From Actinophytocola sp035634895 (GTDB lineage Bacteria > Actinomycetota > Actinomycetes > Mycobacteriales > Pseudonocardiaceae): DNA of 64,000 nucleotides. Numbering within the stretch: the stretch's first letter is position 1; the number at the start of each line of letters is the position of its first letter. The notes beneath the pieces were generated by a model that was not told where the DNA came from, did not search any database, and was given only the letters and a program-made list of their open reading frames with translations. The DNA is taken from contig NZ_DASQCC010000189.1 in assembly GCF_035634895.1 (NCBI RefSeq), positions 46,416 to 110,415 on the forward strand, read 5' to 3'. Of the stretch, positions 1-8,946 are shown piece after piece. A program made the translations under genes and the position numbers.

Positions 1-969
1 CCCCACCTCATTGCCGTAACGCACGACCACCTCGTGGGTGCCGCCGGCGGTGTTGAGCCGCACGACGGAGATCTCTTCCCCGAAGCGGCCCGGGGTGCCG
101 TTCTCGGAGTCGGGACCCACCCCCTCGGGTGCCGACCGGAGGGCGTCCACGGCCTCTTCCGCCGTCCTGCCGGTGATGCGGCCGGACGACAGCAGCGAGG
201 GCGTGGAGAGCGACTTCAGTGCGTACCGGCACACGGAGATCGAGGTGACCGTGTCGGTCGGGGGCAGCCCTCCTCCGGCGTCAGGCCGGTAGGAACCCGG
301 GTCCGCGGTGACCGGATGATCACTCGGGCAGCCGTTCGCGTCGATACCCCCGACGGGCCGAGCGGTGTCGAAGATCGACTTGCGCAGCGCGGCGTCCTTG
401 CTGAAGACGCTGACGAACACCCCGTTGATCCGGCGCGTCTCCTTGACCCAGCCGCCCTCGAACTCGTCTTTCCCGACCTTGCCGTTGTCGGCGAAGACGA
501 GCCAGTTCTCCCAGAAGTCGGAAGGCCGCCAATCGATCGTGCACCCTACTGCGGCGATGGGCCCTGGGCGTCCGACGACGCCGGGCTGGGCATGCCACTT
601 CTCGCGTGTTTCCTGTGAAAGACAGGGGGTCAGCTGAAAGATGCCGTACCCCCAGTCCTCCGGCACCTGGACCTCGACGCCGTGGTAGGACTCCCACCGC
701 CGCCCCGGGTCGGCCTGGTCCGCTTTGGCCGCGACGGCGGGTCCCGACGGGGTGCCGTTGCCGCCGTCGACCGTCCGCATGACCGCCACCGGAACGCCCA
801 CCACGAGCACCACGATCGCCGCGATGGAGGCGTTGACGCGGCGCCGGCGGCGCCGGGTGGCGATCGCCATGGCCTTCTCGGGGAGGCCGTCCGTCGACGG
901 TGCCTCCTCGGCGTGGTGCCGCAGCGTGTGCGTCAGTGCGGCTGTCAACTCGTCGTCTGGACTGGTCAT
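1..969 (-). CDS. membrane-anchored partner of SigE-family sigma factor (3' end outside window)
   Basis: The open frame starts at the ATG that overlaps the sigma-factor stop (ATGA) and stays open for 323 codons to the window edge, so the C-terminus is missing. Residues 1-46 are charged and cytoplasmic, with an Arg run at about 39-44. Residues 47-64 form one membrane segment, and the rest is presumably outside the cell. The overlap implies translational coupling, so it is probably the sigma regulator or its sensory partner. There is no HxxxCxxC zinc anti-sigma motif in the N-terminal part, so a classical anti-sigma role is unproven. I do not recognise the extracytoplasmic domain. Confidence 0.75.
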   Translation of the reverse strand, partial: MTSPDDELTAALTHTLRHHAEEAPSTDGLPEKAMAIATRRRRRRVNASIAAIVVLVVGVPVAVMRTVDGGNGTPSGPAVAAKADQADPGRRWESYHGVEVQVPEDWGYGIFQLTPCLSQETREKWHAQPGVVGRPGPIAAVGCTIDWRPSDFWENWLVFADNGKVGKDEFEGGWVKETRRINGVFVSVFSKDAALRKSIFDTARPVGGIDANGCPSDHPVTADPGSYRPDAGGGLPPTDTVTSISVCRYALKSLSTPSLLSSGRITGRTAEEAVDALRSAPEGVGPDSENGTPGRFGEEISVVRLNTAGGTHEVVVRYGNEVG

Positions 970-1487
970 GGCGTGGCCGCCTCCTCGGTTGCGTGGATGC
1001 TGGTGCGGAGGGTGGCGAGGCCACGGTGGATCTGGGAACGGACGGTGTTCGCCGAACATCCCAGTATCGCCGCGATCTCCGCGTCGGCTCGGTCGTCGTA
1101 GTAGCGCAGCACGATCGCGGCGCGTTGCCGGGGCGGGAGCTGCCGGCACAACGACCACATGGCGTCCTCGAGGACGACCTGGCCGGCGGTGTCGACCGTC
1201 GTGCTCGGACGGGCGAACAACGTCGGGTCGGGTTCCAGCCGCTCCCTGCGCAGGAACCGCCGCCAGCGCGAGTTGTCCGCGTTCACGACGCACCGACGCA
1301 GGTAGGCGTCCGGGCTGCCGTGCGTGACGATGCGCTGCCAGCGTTGACAGGCGGACACCAGCGCGTCCTGTACCGCGTCGGCGGCACGGTCGCGGTCACC
1401 GATCACCAGATACGCGAACCGCATCAACGCGTCGCCGTGCGTTCTGACCCAGGACTGGAAGTCCGGTGGATCCTCACTGTTCCCCAT
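966..1487 (-). CDS. SigE-family ECF RNA polymerase sigma factor
   Basis: The 173-aa protein has the short two-domain layout of actinobacterial SigE-family ECF sigma factors. Region 2 runs from DFQSWVRTHGDALMRFAYL through DAVQDALVSACQRW, and region 4 from LCRQLPPRQRAAIVLRYYDD through the helix-turn-helix ILGCSANTVRSQIHRGL. I chose the ATG at 1487 because GGAGGT lies six bases upstream; the frame also opens eight codons earlier without a better ribosome site. It overlaps the downstream membrane protein by 4 bp, so the two are one operon. The target promoters are not evident. Confidence 0.9.
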   Translation of the reverse strand: MGNSEDPPDFQSWVRTHGDALMRFAYLVIGDRDRAADAVQDALVSACQRWQRIVTHGSPDAYLRRCVVNADNSRWRRFLRRERLEPDPTLFARPSTTVDTAGQVVLEDAMWSLCRQLPPRQRAAIVLRYYDDRADAEIAAILGCSANTVRSQIHRGLATLRTSIHATEEAATP

Positions 1488-1660
1488 GCGACCACCTCCA
1501 GTGGTACCCACGCACGGGCCGCCCGGGACATTGCATCACGGTTGGGTGAAGACCACTGTTGGCACGCGTTCCACGAAAACCGGCGTCGACGTGCGGCCAC
1601 TGCCGTCGTGGCGGCACAGCGCCAGCCACGGGTGCCGTCAGCGCGTCGACGCCGGTGGGG

Positions 1661-3868
1661 TCACCTCACGGTGATCGAGACGTCGCGCTCCTCGCTCGGG
1701 CCGATCTCCCGCACTGGACCGGAAATGGTCGCGGCAAACGTTTGCCGCACGTCCGCGGCGGAGGCGGCCAGTCGCAGCTCCACCTCGCCCGGCTCCACGA
1801 TCCGCCGGCCGGACAGGCCGGTGAACGCGGTCGCCTCCGGCGGCACGGTGAACGACACCCGCCGGGACTCCCCCGGCGCCAGCCGCACCTTCGCGTACCC
1901 CAGCAGCTTCACGACCGGCCTGACCACCTGCGCGACCGGGTCGTGCAGGTACAACTGGACGACCTCCGCGCCGGCGACCGGCCCGGTGTTGGTCACGGTC
2001 ACCGCCACGTTCATCCCGTCGCCCTCGAAGCCGGACCAGTCGAACTTCGTGTAGGAAAGCCCGTGCCCGAACGGGAAGGCCGGCGTCGGGTCGACCGAGC
2101 TCGCGTCGTTGAGGCGGCCGAGCGGCGGCGTGAGGTAGGACGTCGGCGTCATGTGCGGGTCCGCCGGCACGCTGACGGGCAGCCGGCCGCTCGGGGAGAC
2201 ACGCCCGGTCAGCACCCCGGCGACGGCTGGCCCGCCCTCCTCCCCCGGGAAGAACGCCTGCACGATCGCGGCGCACCGGTCCTGGTAGGCCCCCAGCGCG
2301 TACGGGCGCCCGGTCAGCAGCACCAGCACGACCGGGGTGCCCGTCGCGAGCATCGCGTCCAGCAGGTCCGCGCCCGGCAGCACCAGGTTGGCGGCGTCGG
2401 TGCCCTCGCCGGACGTGCCGCGCCCGAACAACCCGGACGTGTCACCCACGGCGACCACGCACACGTCCGCGTCCCTGGCCGCCGCGACCGCCTCGTCGCC
2501 ACCCTCGGCGTAGGTCACGTCGAGTGACTCCCGCAGGGTGGGGATCGCGACGCCGCCCTTGGCCGACGGGATGTGCTGCGGGAACGTGTAGCAGCCGAGC
2601 ATGGCCGACGCGGTGTCCGCCTGCGCGCCGACCAGCGCGACCCGGACCCCGGGCCGCAGCGGGAGCACGCCGTCGTTCGACAGCAGCACCACCGACTCCT
2701 CGGCGAGCCGGCGGGCCAGCGCCCGGGCGGCCGGCGGGTCGAAGTCCACGGCGGACGGCTGTGGCGACTCCCAGCCGGGGTCGAGCAGGCCGAGCTCGCA
2801 CTTCTGCCGCAGCACCCTGGTCAGCGCGATGTCCACATCGGACTCCGGCACGTCGCCGGCCAGCACCGCGTCCAGCAGCGGGGTGCCGTAGCAGCGCACG
2901 TTCGGCAGCTCGACGTCCAGCCCGGCGGCGAGCGCGATCCCCGCCGCGTGGCCCTGGTTCGCCGCGAGCTTGTGCTGAGTCTCGAGGAACGTGACGCCGA
3001 AGTAGTCCGAGACGACCGTCCCGTCGAATCCCCACTTCTCCCGCAGGAGCTCGGTCAGCAGCGCGCGGTTGGCCGCCGGCGGCACCCCGTCGACGTCCGC
3101 GTACGAGTGCATCACCGACTCCGCACCCGCGCGCACCGCCGCGAGGAACGGCGGCAGCAGCACGTCCGCCAGCTCACGCGGGCCGATCGCGACCGGGCCG
3201 AAGTTGCGGGCGTCGCGGGACGCCGAGTAGCCAACGAAGTGCTTGAGAGTGGTCATGATCCCGGCCGACCGCAGGCCGCGGACGTAGGCAGTGCCGATGG
3301 TCGCGACCAGGTGCGGGTCCTCGCCGATGGTCTCCTCGGTGCGGCCCCAGCGCACGTCCCGCGTCACGTCCAGCACGGGCGCGAGCCCCTGGTGGATCCC
3401 CACCGCGTACATGCTGGCGCCGATCGTCGCGGCCATCTCCTCGACCAGGTCGGGCGACCACGCGGCGCCCCATGCCAGCGGCGTCGGGTAGACCGTCGCG
3501 CAGTGGGTCATGAACCCCGTCAGGCACTCCTCGTGCGCGATGGCCGGGATGCCGAACCGCCCCGCCGCCGTGATCTCCGCCTGCAGCTGGGCGAGCCTGG
3601 CCGCGCCGGCGGCCGGCTCGATCGGCGCGCTGCCGAACGGCCGGGTCAGCTGCCCCAGCCCGTTCTTGATCAGCTCCAGCCAGTTCAGGTCGTCGTCGAC
3701 CAGATCATGCTGGAACGGCGCCACGTCGTCCTCGCCGTCCGAAGAGGACTGTCCGAGCCACACCCCGTACAGCTGCGCCAGCTTCTCCCGCAGCGTCATC
3801 CGGCCAACCAGGTCGGCGACCCGCTCGGCGGCGGGGCGCGCTGGATCGCGCCACGGCTCGTCGCGCAT
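1661..3868 (-). CDS. glycoside hydrolase family 3 (beta-xylosidase/beta-glucosidase type)
   Basis: The 735-aa cytoplasmic-type enzyme has no signal peptide. The GH3 N-terminal barrel carries the KHF motif near residue 209 and the nucleophile Asp288 in VVSDYFGV. The C-terminal sandwich follows, then a fibronectin-III-like tail (GHGLSYTKF onward). It should release terminal sugars from imported oligosaccharides. The CGAAAGTTTCG operator just upstream resembles sites reported at actinomycete xylanase and xylosidase genes, which favours xylo-oligosaccharides over cello-oligosaccharides, but specificity cannot be read from sequence. I chose the ATG at 3868, preceded by GGAG; the frame extends upstream to 3946 through the operator, which is unlikely to be coding. 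Confidence 0.9.
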   Translation of the reverse strand: MRDEPWRDPARPAAERVADLVGRMTLREKLAQLYGVWLGQSSSDGEDDVAPFQHDLVDDDLNWLELIKNGLGQLTRPFGSAPIEPAAGAARLAQLQAEITAAGRFGIPAIAHEECLTGFMTHCATVYPTPLAWGAAWSPDLVEEMAATIGASMYAVGIHQGLAPVLDVTRDVRWGRTEETIGEDPHLVATIGTAYVRGLRSAGIMTTLKHFVGYSASRDARNFGPVAIGPRELADVLLPPFLAAVRAGAESVMHSYADVDGVPPAANRALLTELLREKWGFDGTVVSDYFGVTFLETQHKLAANQGHAAGIALAAGLDVELPNVRCYGTPLLDAVLAGDVPESDVDIALTRVLRQKCELGLLDPGWESPQPSAVDFDPPAARALARRLAEESVVLLSNDGVLPLRPGVRVALVGAQADTASAMLGCYTFPQHIPSAKGGVAIPTLRESLDVTYAEGGDEAVAAARDADVCVVAVGDTSGLFGRGTSGEGTDAANLVLPGADLLDAMLATGTPVVLVLLTGRPYALGAYQDRCAAIVQAFFPGEEGGPAVAGVLTGRVSPSGRLPVSVPADPHMTPTSYLTPPLGRLNDASSVDPTPAFPFGHGLSYTKFDWSGFEGDGMNVAVTVTNTGPVAGAEVVQLYLHDPVAQVVRPVVKLLGYAKVRLAPGESRRVSFTVPPEATAFTGLSGRRIVEPGEVELRLAASAADVRQTFAATISGPVREIGPSEERDVSITVR

Positions 3869-3883
3869 CCCGCACTCCAATCC

Positions 3884-3894
3884 CGAAAGTTTCG
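3884..3894. promoter_or_regulatory. LacI-type operator O1 (CGAAAGTTTCG)
   Basis: A palindrome lies 16 bp upstream of the GH3 start, just downstream of a -10-like TAGTAT on the minus strand (3906-3901). A bound repressor would cover the transcription start. The same motif recurs at 4005-4015 and, with one change, at 4318-4328 in front of the LacI gene. Confidence 0.7.
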
Positions 3895-4004
3895 ACCCAC
3901 ATACTAGGTCGTTTCCCAAGCTAACGGCGAGAACTACTGGTAGCAAGGGATTGACCCCACGGTAACGCCCGTCGTAATCTCCCTCCTAAGTACCGGATGA
4001 ATTC

Positions 4005-4015
4005 CGAAACTTTCG
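4005..4015. promoter_or_regulatory. LacI-type operator O2 (CGAAACTTTCG)
   Basis: This second copy of the palindrome sits in the GH3-lacI intergenic region, 121 bp from the first (centre to centre). It is the exact CGAAACTTTCG form described upstream of actinomycete xylan-utilisation genes. Confidence 0.65.
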
Positions 4016-4317
4016 ACATGTCGATCGCACTGGGGCGATTCGTGTCCAGCCTCTGTGCGCGGGCCAGTAAATCGAAAGGCACGGCCATGGTCCCCCAGCG
4101 GCTCCCCAGAAGGTCCTTCCCCGGCTTGCTCCGCGCGCCGGGCCCCGGTGTCCGTCCCGTCCACCCGGGTACTGTCGCTGACCAGCCAGTTCCAGCGCAA
4201 CGTGCCGGGAACGATCATGGCGGTGCCGCCGACCGCGCGGCCGGTGTTCGTGCTGTACCCGATGGCGCGTCGATGGCTGATCGCGGGCTCGCCGAGATGG
4301 GTAGCAAGTAGACTTTC
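4016..4317. other. intergenic stretch with no supported gene
   Basis: Frames are open on both strands here, but none has a credible start, ribosome site or recognisable domain. The in-frame upstream extension of the LacI gene through this region would add 98 residues absent from LacI proteins. I see only operators at either end. Confidence 0.5.
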
Positions 4318-4328
4318 CGGAACTTTCG
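4318..4328. promoter_or_regulatory. LacI-type operator O3 (CGGAACTTTCG)
   Basis: This one-mismatch copy of the operator lies 20 bp upstream of the GTG start of the LacI gene, in a position for autorepression. Confidence 0.55.
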
Positions 4329-4348
4329 GAACTGGCTCGGGAGCGACT

Positions 4349-5365
4349 GTGGCAAGAGAACGCAAGGTGACGATCAACGTCATCGCGGCCGAGGCGGGCG
4401 TGTCGGTGCCGACCGTGTCCCGCGTGCTGAACGGCCGTTCGGACGTGTCCCCGACGACCCGCGCCAGGATCGAGGCGCTGCTGGCCCAACACGGGTACCA
4501 GCGGCGCGGGTCGCGGCGCGGGGAGCACGCCGGCCTGGTCGACCTGGTGTTCAACGACCTGGACAGCCCCTGGGCCGTGGAGATCATCCGCGGCGTCGAG
4601 GACGTCGCGCACGCGGCGCAGGTGGGCACGGTCGTGAGCGCCATCCACCGCCACTCGGCGGCGACCAGGCAGTGGCTGGACAACCTGCGGGCACGCAAGT
4701 CGGACGGGGTCATCCTGGTGACGTCGACGCTGCAGCCGTCCCACCAGGCGGAGCTGAAGCGGTTGAACGTGCCGGCCGTGGTGATCGACCCGGCCGGCGG
4801 GCCAGCCCTGGAAGTTCCGACGATCGGCGCGACGAACTGGGCGGGCGGCCGAGCGGCGACGGAGCACCTGACGTCGCTGGGACACCGGCGGATCGGCTTC
4901 ATAGCGGGCCCGCCGTCCCTGCTGTGCAGCCGCGCACGGATGGATGGTTACCGAGCGGCACTGGACGCGGCCGGCCTACCGGTGTCGGACGAGCTGATCC
5001 AGCCGGGCGACTTCTACCACGAGTCCGGCTTCCGGGGCGCGTCGTCGCTGATGACCGTCGCGGACCCGCCGACGGCCATCTTCGCGTCGAGCGACCAGAT
5101 GGCGTTCGGGGTGTACGAGGGGTTGCGGCAGCGCGGGCTGCGGGTGCCGGAGGACGTGAGCGTGGTGGGCTTCGACGACCTGCCGGAGGCCCGGTGGGCG
5201 TCACCACCACTCACGACGGTCCGGCAACCCCTTGCGGAGATGGGGACCCTGGCGGCCCGGATGCTCCTGCGGCTGTCGCGCGGAGAGGAGACGGAGAGTC
5301 CGCGCGTCGAGCTGGCCACGGACCTCATCGTCCGCAACAGCACAGCCCCACACACCACACCCTGA
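4349..5365 (+). CDS. LacI-family transcriptional repressor
   Basis: The 338-aa protein matches the usual LacI length. The N-terminal helix-turn-helix and hinge (INVIAAEAGVSVPTVSRVLN, residues 8-27) are followed by a periplasmic-binding-protein-like sensor ending in VSVVGFDDLPEARWASPPLTTV. I chose the GTG at 4349 because GGGAG lies just upstream and the protein then begins directly at the DNA-binding helix. It is divergent from the GH3 gene, and operators lie before both genes, so it most likely represses the glycosidase and itself until a sugar inducer binds. Confidence 0.92.
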   Translation: MARERKVTINVIAAEAGVSVPTVSRVLNGRSDVSPTTRARIEALLAQHGYQRRGSRRGEHAGLVDLVFNDLDSPWAVEIIRGVEDVAHAAQVGTVVSAIHRHSAATRQWLDNLRARKSDGVILVTSTLQPSHQAELKRLNVPAVVIDPAGGPALEVPTIGATNWAGGRAATEHLTSLGHRRIGFIAGPPSLLCSRARMDGYRAALDAAGLPVSDELIQPGDFYHESGFRGASSLMTVADPPTAIFASSDQMAFGVYEGLRQRGLRVPEDVSVVGFDDLPEARWASPPLTTVRQPLAEMGTLAARMLLRLSRGEETESPRVELATDLIVRNSTAPHTTP

Positions 5366-5371
5366 CTCGTG

Positions 5372-5409
5372 CCGAACGGCGCGTCCCGTGCACCGGGCGC
5401 GCCGTTCGG
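5372..5409. terminator. bidirectional hairpin terminator
   Basis: A 12-bp perfect stem, CCGAACGGCGCG (5372-5383) with 5398-5409, and a 14-nt loop lie between the convergent ends of the LacI gene and the next minus-strand gene. Confidence 0.75.
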
Positions 5410-5415
5410 TTCCCC

Positions 5416-6270
5416 CTAGTCCCAGCGGGCGCCGTAGGCCACGCCGCGGACCGCGTCGCGGAAGACGAGTTGGACCTCGCCGGAGTGGTTGAGCGGGACG
5501 CGGCCGCGGTCGCGGGGTGGGCGGCCCTGCAGGCGGGACACCGTGTGCGGCAGGCTGTCGCAGTCGAAGTGGACGCGTAGCTCCAGGTAGTCGCACCGGC
5601 GGCGGGGCACGTACGTGAACTGCCGTGGCCGCACGGGATTGCGGGACCGCACCCAGAAGTCGTGCGACTCGCCGGCGGGCAGCGGGGCCGGCAGCACCAG
5701 CATCCCGCCGCGCAGCGTGCCGCCGCTCAGCACCGCGGGCTGACCGAACACCGTCGCCAGCTCGATCTCCCGCAGACCGTCGTGAGCCGCGACGATCCGG
5801 TGGTTCTCCAGTGCCTCCGTGACCGGTCCCTCCAGCGTCACGAACACCCGTGTCGTCGCCGTGTGCCACCCCGCCGCCGGCTCGGCCGCGCCACGCAACC
5901 GCATGGTCGCGAATGCCAGCTGCGCGAGCTGGTGAATCGCGTCGTCTATCCGGCGGCGGGCGGTGCGCGGGTCGCGGCCGATGCGCTCCGCGATCCAGCC
6001 GACGCGTTCCTGGTACAGCGGGTGGCGGGCCGCGGGAATCAACCCCATCGCCGCCAGTACCGCTATCCTCAGGTCGTCCGGCAGGTCGACCGCCAAGTGC
6101 TCGAGCCGCTGCGCGACCCGCACCCGAATTTCCCCCGGACCGTCCTTTTCGGTCACCCCACAAAGATCGCGCAGCGTGTGCCCGACCCGCTCGCCGACAT
6201 TGTTGACGTACAGGCCACGCCCCTTGCGCAACGCCTTGAGGTCACTGACCAACTCGGCGTGTGCGGCCAT
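5416..6270 (-). CDS. conserved actinobacterial protein of unknown function
   Basis: The 284-aa soluble protein starts at the ATG preceded by GGAGGAG. Residues about 60-110 hold a helical segment (IAERIGRDPRTARRRIDDAI) that looks like a helix-turn-helix. The C-terminal half is beta-rich and ends in LVFRDAVRGVAYGARWD. I do not recognise a family with a known role. It lies downstream of the TerY triad and a 53-aa peptide gene on the same strand, but a hairpin at 6607-6643 separates them. Confidence 0.8.
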   Translation of the reverse strand: MAAHAELVSDLKALRKGRGLYVNNVGERVGHTLRDLCGVTEKDGPGEIRVRVAQRLEHLAVDLPDDLRIAVLAAMGLIPAARHPLYQERVGWIAERIGRDPRTARRRIDDAIHQLAQLAFATMRLRGAAEPAAGWHTATTRVFVTLEGPVTEALENHRIVAAHDGLREIELATVFGQPAVLSGGTLRGGMLVLPAPLPAGESHDFWVRSRNPVRPRQFTYVPRRRCDYLELRVHFDCDSLPHTVSRLQGRPPRDRGRVPLNHSGEVQLVFRDAVRGVAYGARWD

Positions 6271-6341
6271 CGTGCACTCCTCCACAACGAATTCAGTTCG
6301 ACAGTCGCCCTGCGGCGGCAAAACGTTCCAACGGTGTCCAC

Positions 6342-6503
6342 TCACGGCGCGGTGGCGTCGACTCCCACGGAGTGGTCCACCACGGGCGGCCCGACGTTCG
6401 GCGAGCCGCCCGCGAAGCCGAAGTACATCCCGAGCACGATCCCGAGCACGAAACAGAGCGTGAGCAACCGCGTCATTCCCGCGGCTGAGACGACAATCTT
6501 CAT
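6342..6503 (-). CDS. small membrane/secreted peptide (53 aa)
   Basis: The start at 6503 has GGAGG six to seven bases upstream. Residues 10-30 (MTRLLTLCFVLGIVLGMYFG) are one hydrophobic helix, and the tail is short and Gly/Pro/Val-rich. It could be a single-pass membrane peptide or an uncleaved signal anchor. It lies 71 bp upstream of the 284-aa gene on the same strand, so the two could be co-transcribed. No function is assigned. Confidence 0.6.
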   Translation of the reverse strand: MKIVVSAAGMTRLLTLCFVLGIVLGMYFGFAGGSPNVGPPVVDHSVGVDATAP

Positions 6504-6600
6504 CGGAGCCTCCACGAAACATCCCGAGTACCGAATTCCAGAATGCGCTCCCCGCGCACCCCTGAATACCGGTTCCCCGATGCCGCGCGGAATTGGAAAC

Positions 6601-6648
6601 GGGAAACGCGTGATGTGACCACCCCTACGAGCCACATCACGCGTTCCC
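6601..6648. terminator. hairpin terminator of the TerY triad operon
   Basis: CGCGTGATGTG (6607-6617) pairs perfectly with 6633-6643 over 11 bp. Flanking GGGAA/TTCCC extends the stem with one bulged A, and the loop is 15 nt. It overlaps the stop codon of the kinase gene. Confidence 0.7.
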
Positions 6649-7434
6649 GAGCCCGCCGAGCCAGCATTCGGGCGGTGGCCGCCGCCCTGGCAGGGCCGCG
6701 TACCGCGCGAGTGCCACCAGGTCGGGGTCGAGCCGCCGCCGCAGGGACTCCTTCTGGCACACGTCCTCCGGCGTCACCGCGTGGTCGCCGAGCAGCACCC
6801 GCAACGTCACCAGCGCGAGCTTGTACCGGTCGGTGTCGACCGTCGCCTCGCTCGGCCCGGCCGGGTCCACCCAACCCGCCGTCCCGGCCGGCCGCACCGC
6901 CGGCGGCCGGCCCGCCAGCCGGAACCCGTCACAGTCGATGGCGAACACCGACGGCCCGCCGACGAGTGTCCACAGCAGGTTGCGCATCGACACGTCCCCG
7001 ACCACGACCTCGCCCGAGTGCAGTGCCTGGAACAGCTCGACATACGCCGCCGCGATCCGCCGCCGTTGCGCCGCGTCCGGCAGCGCCAGGTCCGCCCACA
7101 TCGCACGCCGCGGGTAGAGCAGGAACTGCAGCTCCAGCAACCGCCGCCGCCCGGCCAGCGACGTCGCGAACCGCGCGGGCACCTCCGGCATGAGCAGCCC
7201 GACGCATCGGCCGCCGTCGAACACCCGCCCACTGGGCCAGGCGACCGGCACCGCACGCAGCTCGCCGCGGCCCGTCTCGATCAGCCGGCCCAGCTCTTCG
7301 GACAGGACCGCGAGCCCGGGGTGGTACAGCTTCAGCATCATCCCGGGCGGGTCGGCGAGCCGGAACACCGTGCCCTGACCGCCGTCCGCGACCCTGGTCG
7401 AGGCGGTCAGGTCGGCCAGGGCCACATCCGTCAT
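6637..7434 (-). CDS. TerY-P triad protein kinase-like protein
   Basis: The 265-aa protein has a degenerate Ser/Thr-kinase fold. DGGQGTVFRL (residues 18-26) is the glycine loop, Lys35 in MLKLYHP the ATP lysine, GDVSMRNLLW the catalytic loop and AIDCDGF the metal-binding (DFG-like) segment. It is the third gene of a VWA-PP2C-kinase set known from comparative genomics as the TerY-P triad, which is linked to stress and tellurite-type responses. Its ATG overlaps the phosphatase stop by 4 bp. It presumably phosphorylates the VWA protein or a partner, with the phosphatase reversing this; the substrate is unknown. Confidence 0.85.
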   Translation of the reverse strand: MTDVALADLTASTRVADGGQGTVFRLADPPGMMLKLYHPGLAVLSEELGRLIETGRGELRAVPVAWPSGRVFDGGRCVGLLMPEVPARFATSLAGRRRLLELQFLLYPRRAMWADLALPDAAQRRRIAAAYVELFQALHSGEVVVGDVSMRNLLWTLVGGPSVFAIDCDGFRLAGRPPAVRPAGTAGWVDPAGPSEATVDTDRYKLALVTLRVLLGDHAVTPEDVCQKESLRRRLDPDLVALARYAALPGRRPPPECWLGGLGNA

Positions 7435-8258
7435 GCCCAGACCACCACGGCCGTCCTGTCTTCGTCGAACCCACGCAGGTCGAAGTGCAGCTGGTGCAGG
7501 TACGCGACCGGCCCCGGCGGCTCCGCCCACGACTGCGCCAGGTACGTGCCGACCGTCGTCTCCCGGACCGGCCTGCCGATCCCGCTCGTCGCGAGCACCA
7601 GTGCCTCCCCCGCATGCAACACGCCGCGTGCCCCGTCCGCCGGCCCGCGCGGCGACGGCAGGCACTCGTCCGCCTGGGTCCGCTTGACGAACAGCGGCAG
7701 GAACGTCCCGCCGGTCAGTACCAGCGCCGGGCTGTCCCCCACCCGGACGGCGCGGAACCGGTGTCCCTGCCCGGCCCAGCCCAGCTCGATGGCCGCGATG
7801 GTGAGCGTGGTCGAGCGGGACTCCGGCGCCGGCCCGGCGTTCCGCACCGCCTCGTCGGCCTTGCGCAGCGCGCTGACCATGTCCACCACGTCGAGGTCCG
7901 ACCCCGGCAGCGCCCACGCGAGGTAGCCGATCGCGTGCCGGACGGCGAGCTGCGCGCCGCGGTGCGCGTGGGACGCCGCGCCCAGGCCGTCCGCCACCGC
8001 GGCGAGCACGTACCGGTCGCCGACGGAGGTCACCCCGAACACGTCCTGCCGGACCTCGCCGCGTTCGCGGTGCGTGGCGCCGCGGGCGGAGGCGGCGCGG
8101 ATCTCCAGCTGACCGACCCGTCCCGCGTCGATGACCGTGTCGGGCACGTCCGCCACGGGGTCCAGCCGCCACGGCACACCGGCCGTACGCGACGGCGGCC
8201 CCAGCTCGCGCGGCCGGAAGACCCCGGTGTCCCCCCAGAACTCCTTCATGGCCGTCAT
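7431..8258 (-). CDS. TerY-P triad PP2C-family protein phosphatase
   Basis: The 275-aa protein carries PP2C motifs in order: HRERGEVRQDVFGV, VLAAVADGLGAASHAHRGA with the metal Asp, FRAVRVGDSPAL, and the C-terminal DEDRTAVVVW. It should remove phosphate from Ser/Thr in the triad. It overlaps both neighbours by 4 bp (ATGA), giving coupled translation. The first ATG is used; a second lies three codons in. The N-terminal ~50 residues before the PP2C core are divergent. Confidence 0.87.
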   Translation of the reverse strand: MTAMKEFWGDTGVFRPRELGPPSRTAGVPWRLDPVADVPDTVIDAGRVGQLEIRAASARGATHRERGEVRQDVFGVTSVGDRYVLAAVADGLGAASHAHRGAQLAVRHAIGYLAWALPGSDLDVVDMVSALRKADEAVRNAGPAPESRSTTLTIAAIELGWAGQGHRFRAVRVGDSPALVLTGGTFLPLFVKRTQADECLPSPRGPADGARGVLHAGEALVLATSGIGRPVRETTVGTYLAQSWAEPPGPVAYLHQLHFDLRGFDEDRTAVVVWA

Positions 8259-8911
8259 AGCTGGTCCACCCGCAGCGTGGTGAAGCCGTCGATCCGGGTG
8301 GGTACCCGCAACGCCACGTCACCCTCGTCGTTGGCGCCGACCACCGACGTGGTCAGCGCGTGCGCGAAGCCGTGCAGCGCGGCCGCCGGGCTGACACCGC
8401 CCTGGCTCATGAACGCCTGGACGGTGCCGATCTGGCGGATGGTCGTGGCGTCCGCGTCCCCGATGCCGAACGCGATGATGTTCGGCCGGGCCGGCCAGTC
8501 CGGGTCGACGAGCCGCTCGTAGGCCGCTTCCCAGGTCGTGTGGTCGGTCGGATGCCCGTCGGACAGGAAGAAGACCGCCGGCCGGTACACCTGGTCGCCG
8601 CGCGCCTTCAGTTCGTCGACGTCGTTCTCGATCGTCTCGCGTAGCAGGGTGAACGCCTCGCCGAAGCTGGTGGCCGGATGGGTGGTGAGATCGGTGAGGC
8701 CGACGACGTCGCTCGGGCGGCACAACGCCTGCAGCACGACGGCCTCGCCGGAGAATCCGATGAGGCAGAATCTGGTTTTGTCGGCGACCACGGGATCGGT
8801 GCCGACCGCGGCGTGCAGCTGCGCCAGCCCGTCGTTCAACGCATCGAGGTGATCGGCCATCGAATATGACTGGTCGCACACCACGTAGAAAGGCAGTATT
8901 TCTTCTGGCAT
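8255..8911 (-). CDS. terY: TerY-like VWA-domain protein
   Basis: The 218-aa protein is a stand-alone von Willebrand A domain. VVCDQSYSM gives the metal-site DxSxS (Asp13, Ser15, Ser17), and later conserved segments are LIGFSGEA and FLSDGHPTDHTTW. TerY-type proteins bind a divalent metal through this site and act as scaffolds in Ter-type stress systems. It is the first gene of the three-gene operon; its start has GGAGGAG upstream. Only 35 bp separate it from the start of the divergent AfsR-like gene, so each promoter must lie in the other's 5' region. Confidence 0.88.
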   Translation of the reverse strand: MPEEILPFYVVCDQSYSMADHLDALNDGLAQLHAAVGTDPVVADKTRFCLIGFSGEAVVLQALCRPSDVVGLTDLTTHPATSFGEAFTLLRETIENDVDELKARGDQVYRPAVFFLSDGHPTDHTTWEAAYERLVDPDWPARPNIIAFGIGDADATTIRQIGTVQAFMSQGGVSPAAALHGFAHALTTSVVGANDEGDVALRVPTRIDGFTTLRVDQL

Positions 8912-8946
8912 TCTTTGTCTCCTCCTACTGGGGGGAGGATGACGCG

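Noticed and set aside
4055..4348. N-terminal extension of the LacI protein
   Set aside because: It would put 98 unrelated residues before the helix-turn-helix and read through an operator; the GTG at 4349 has a ribosome site.
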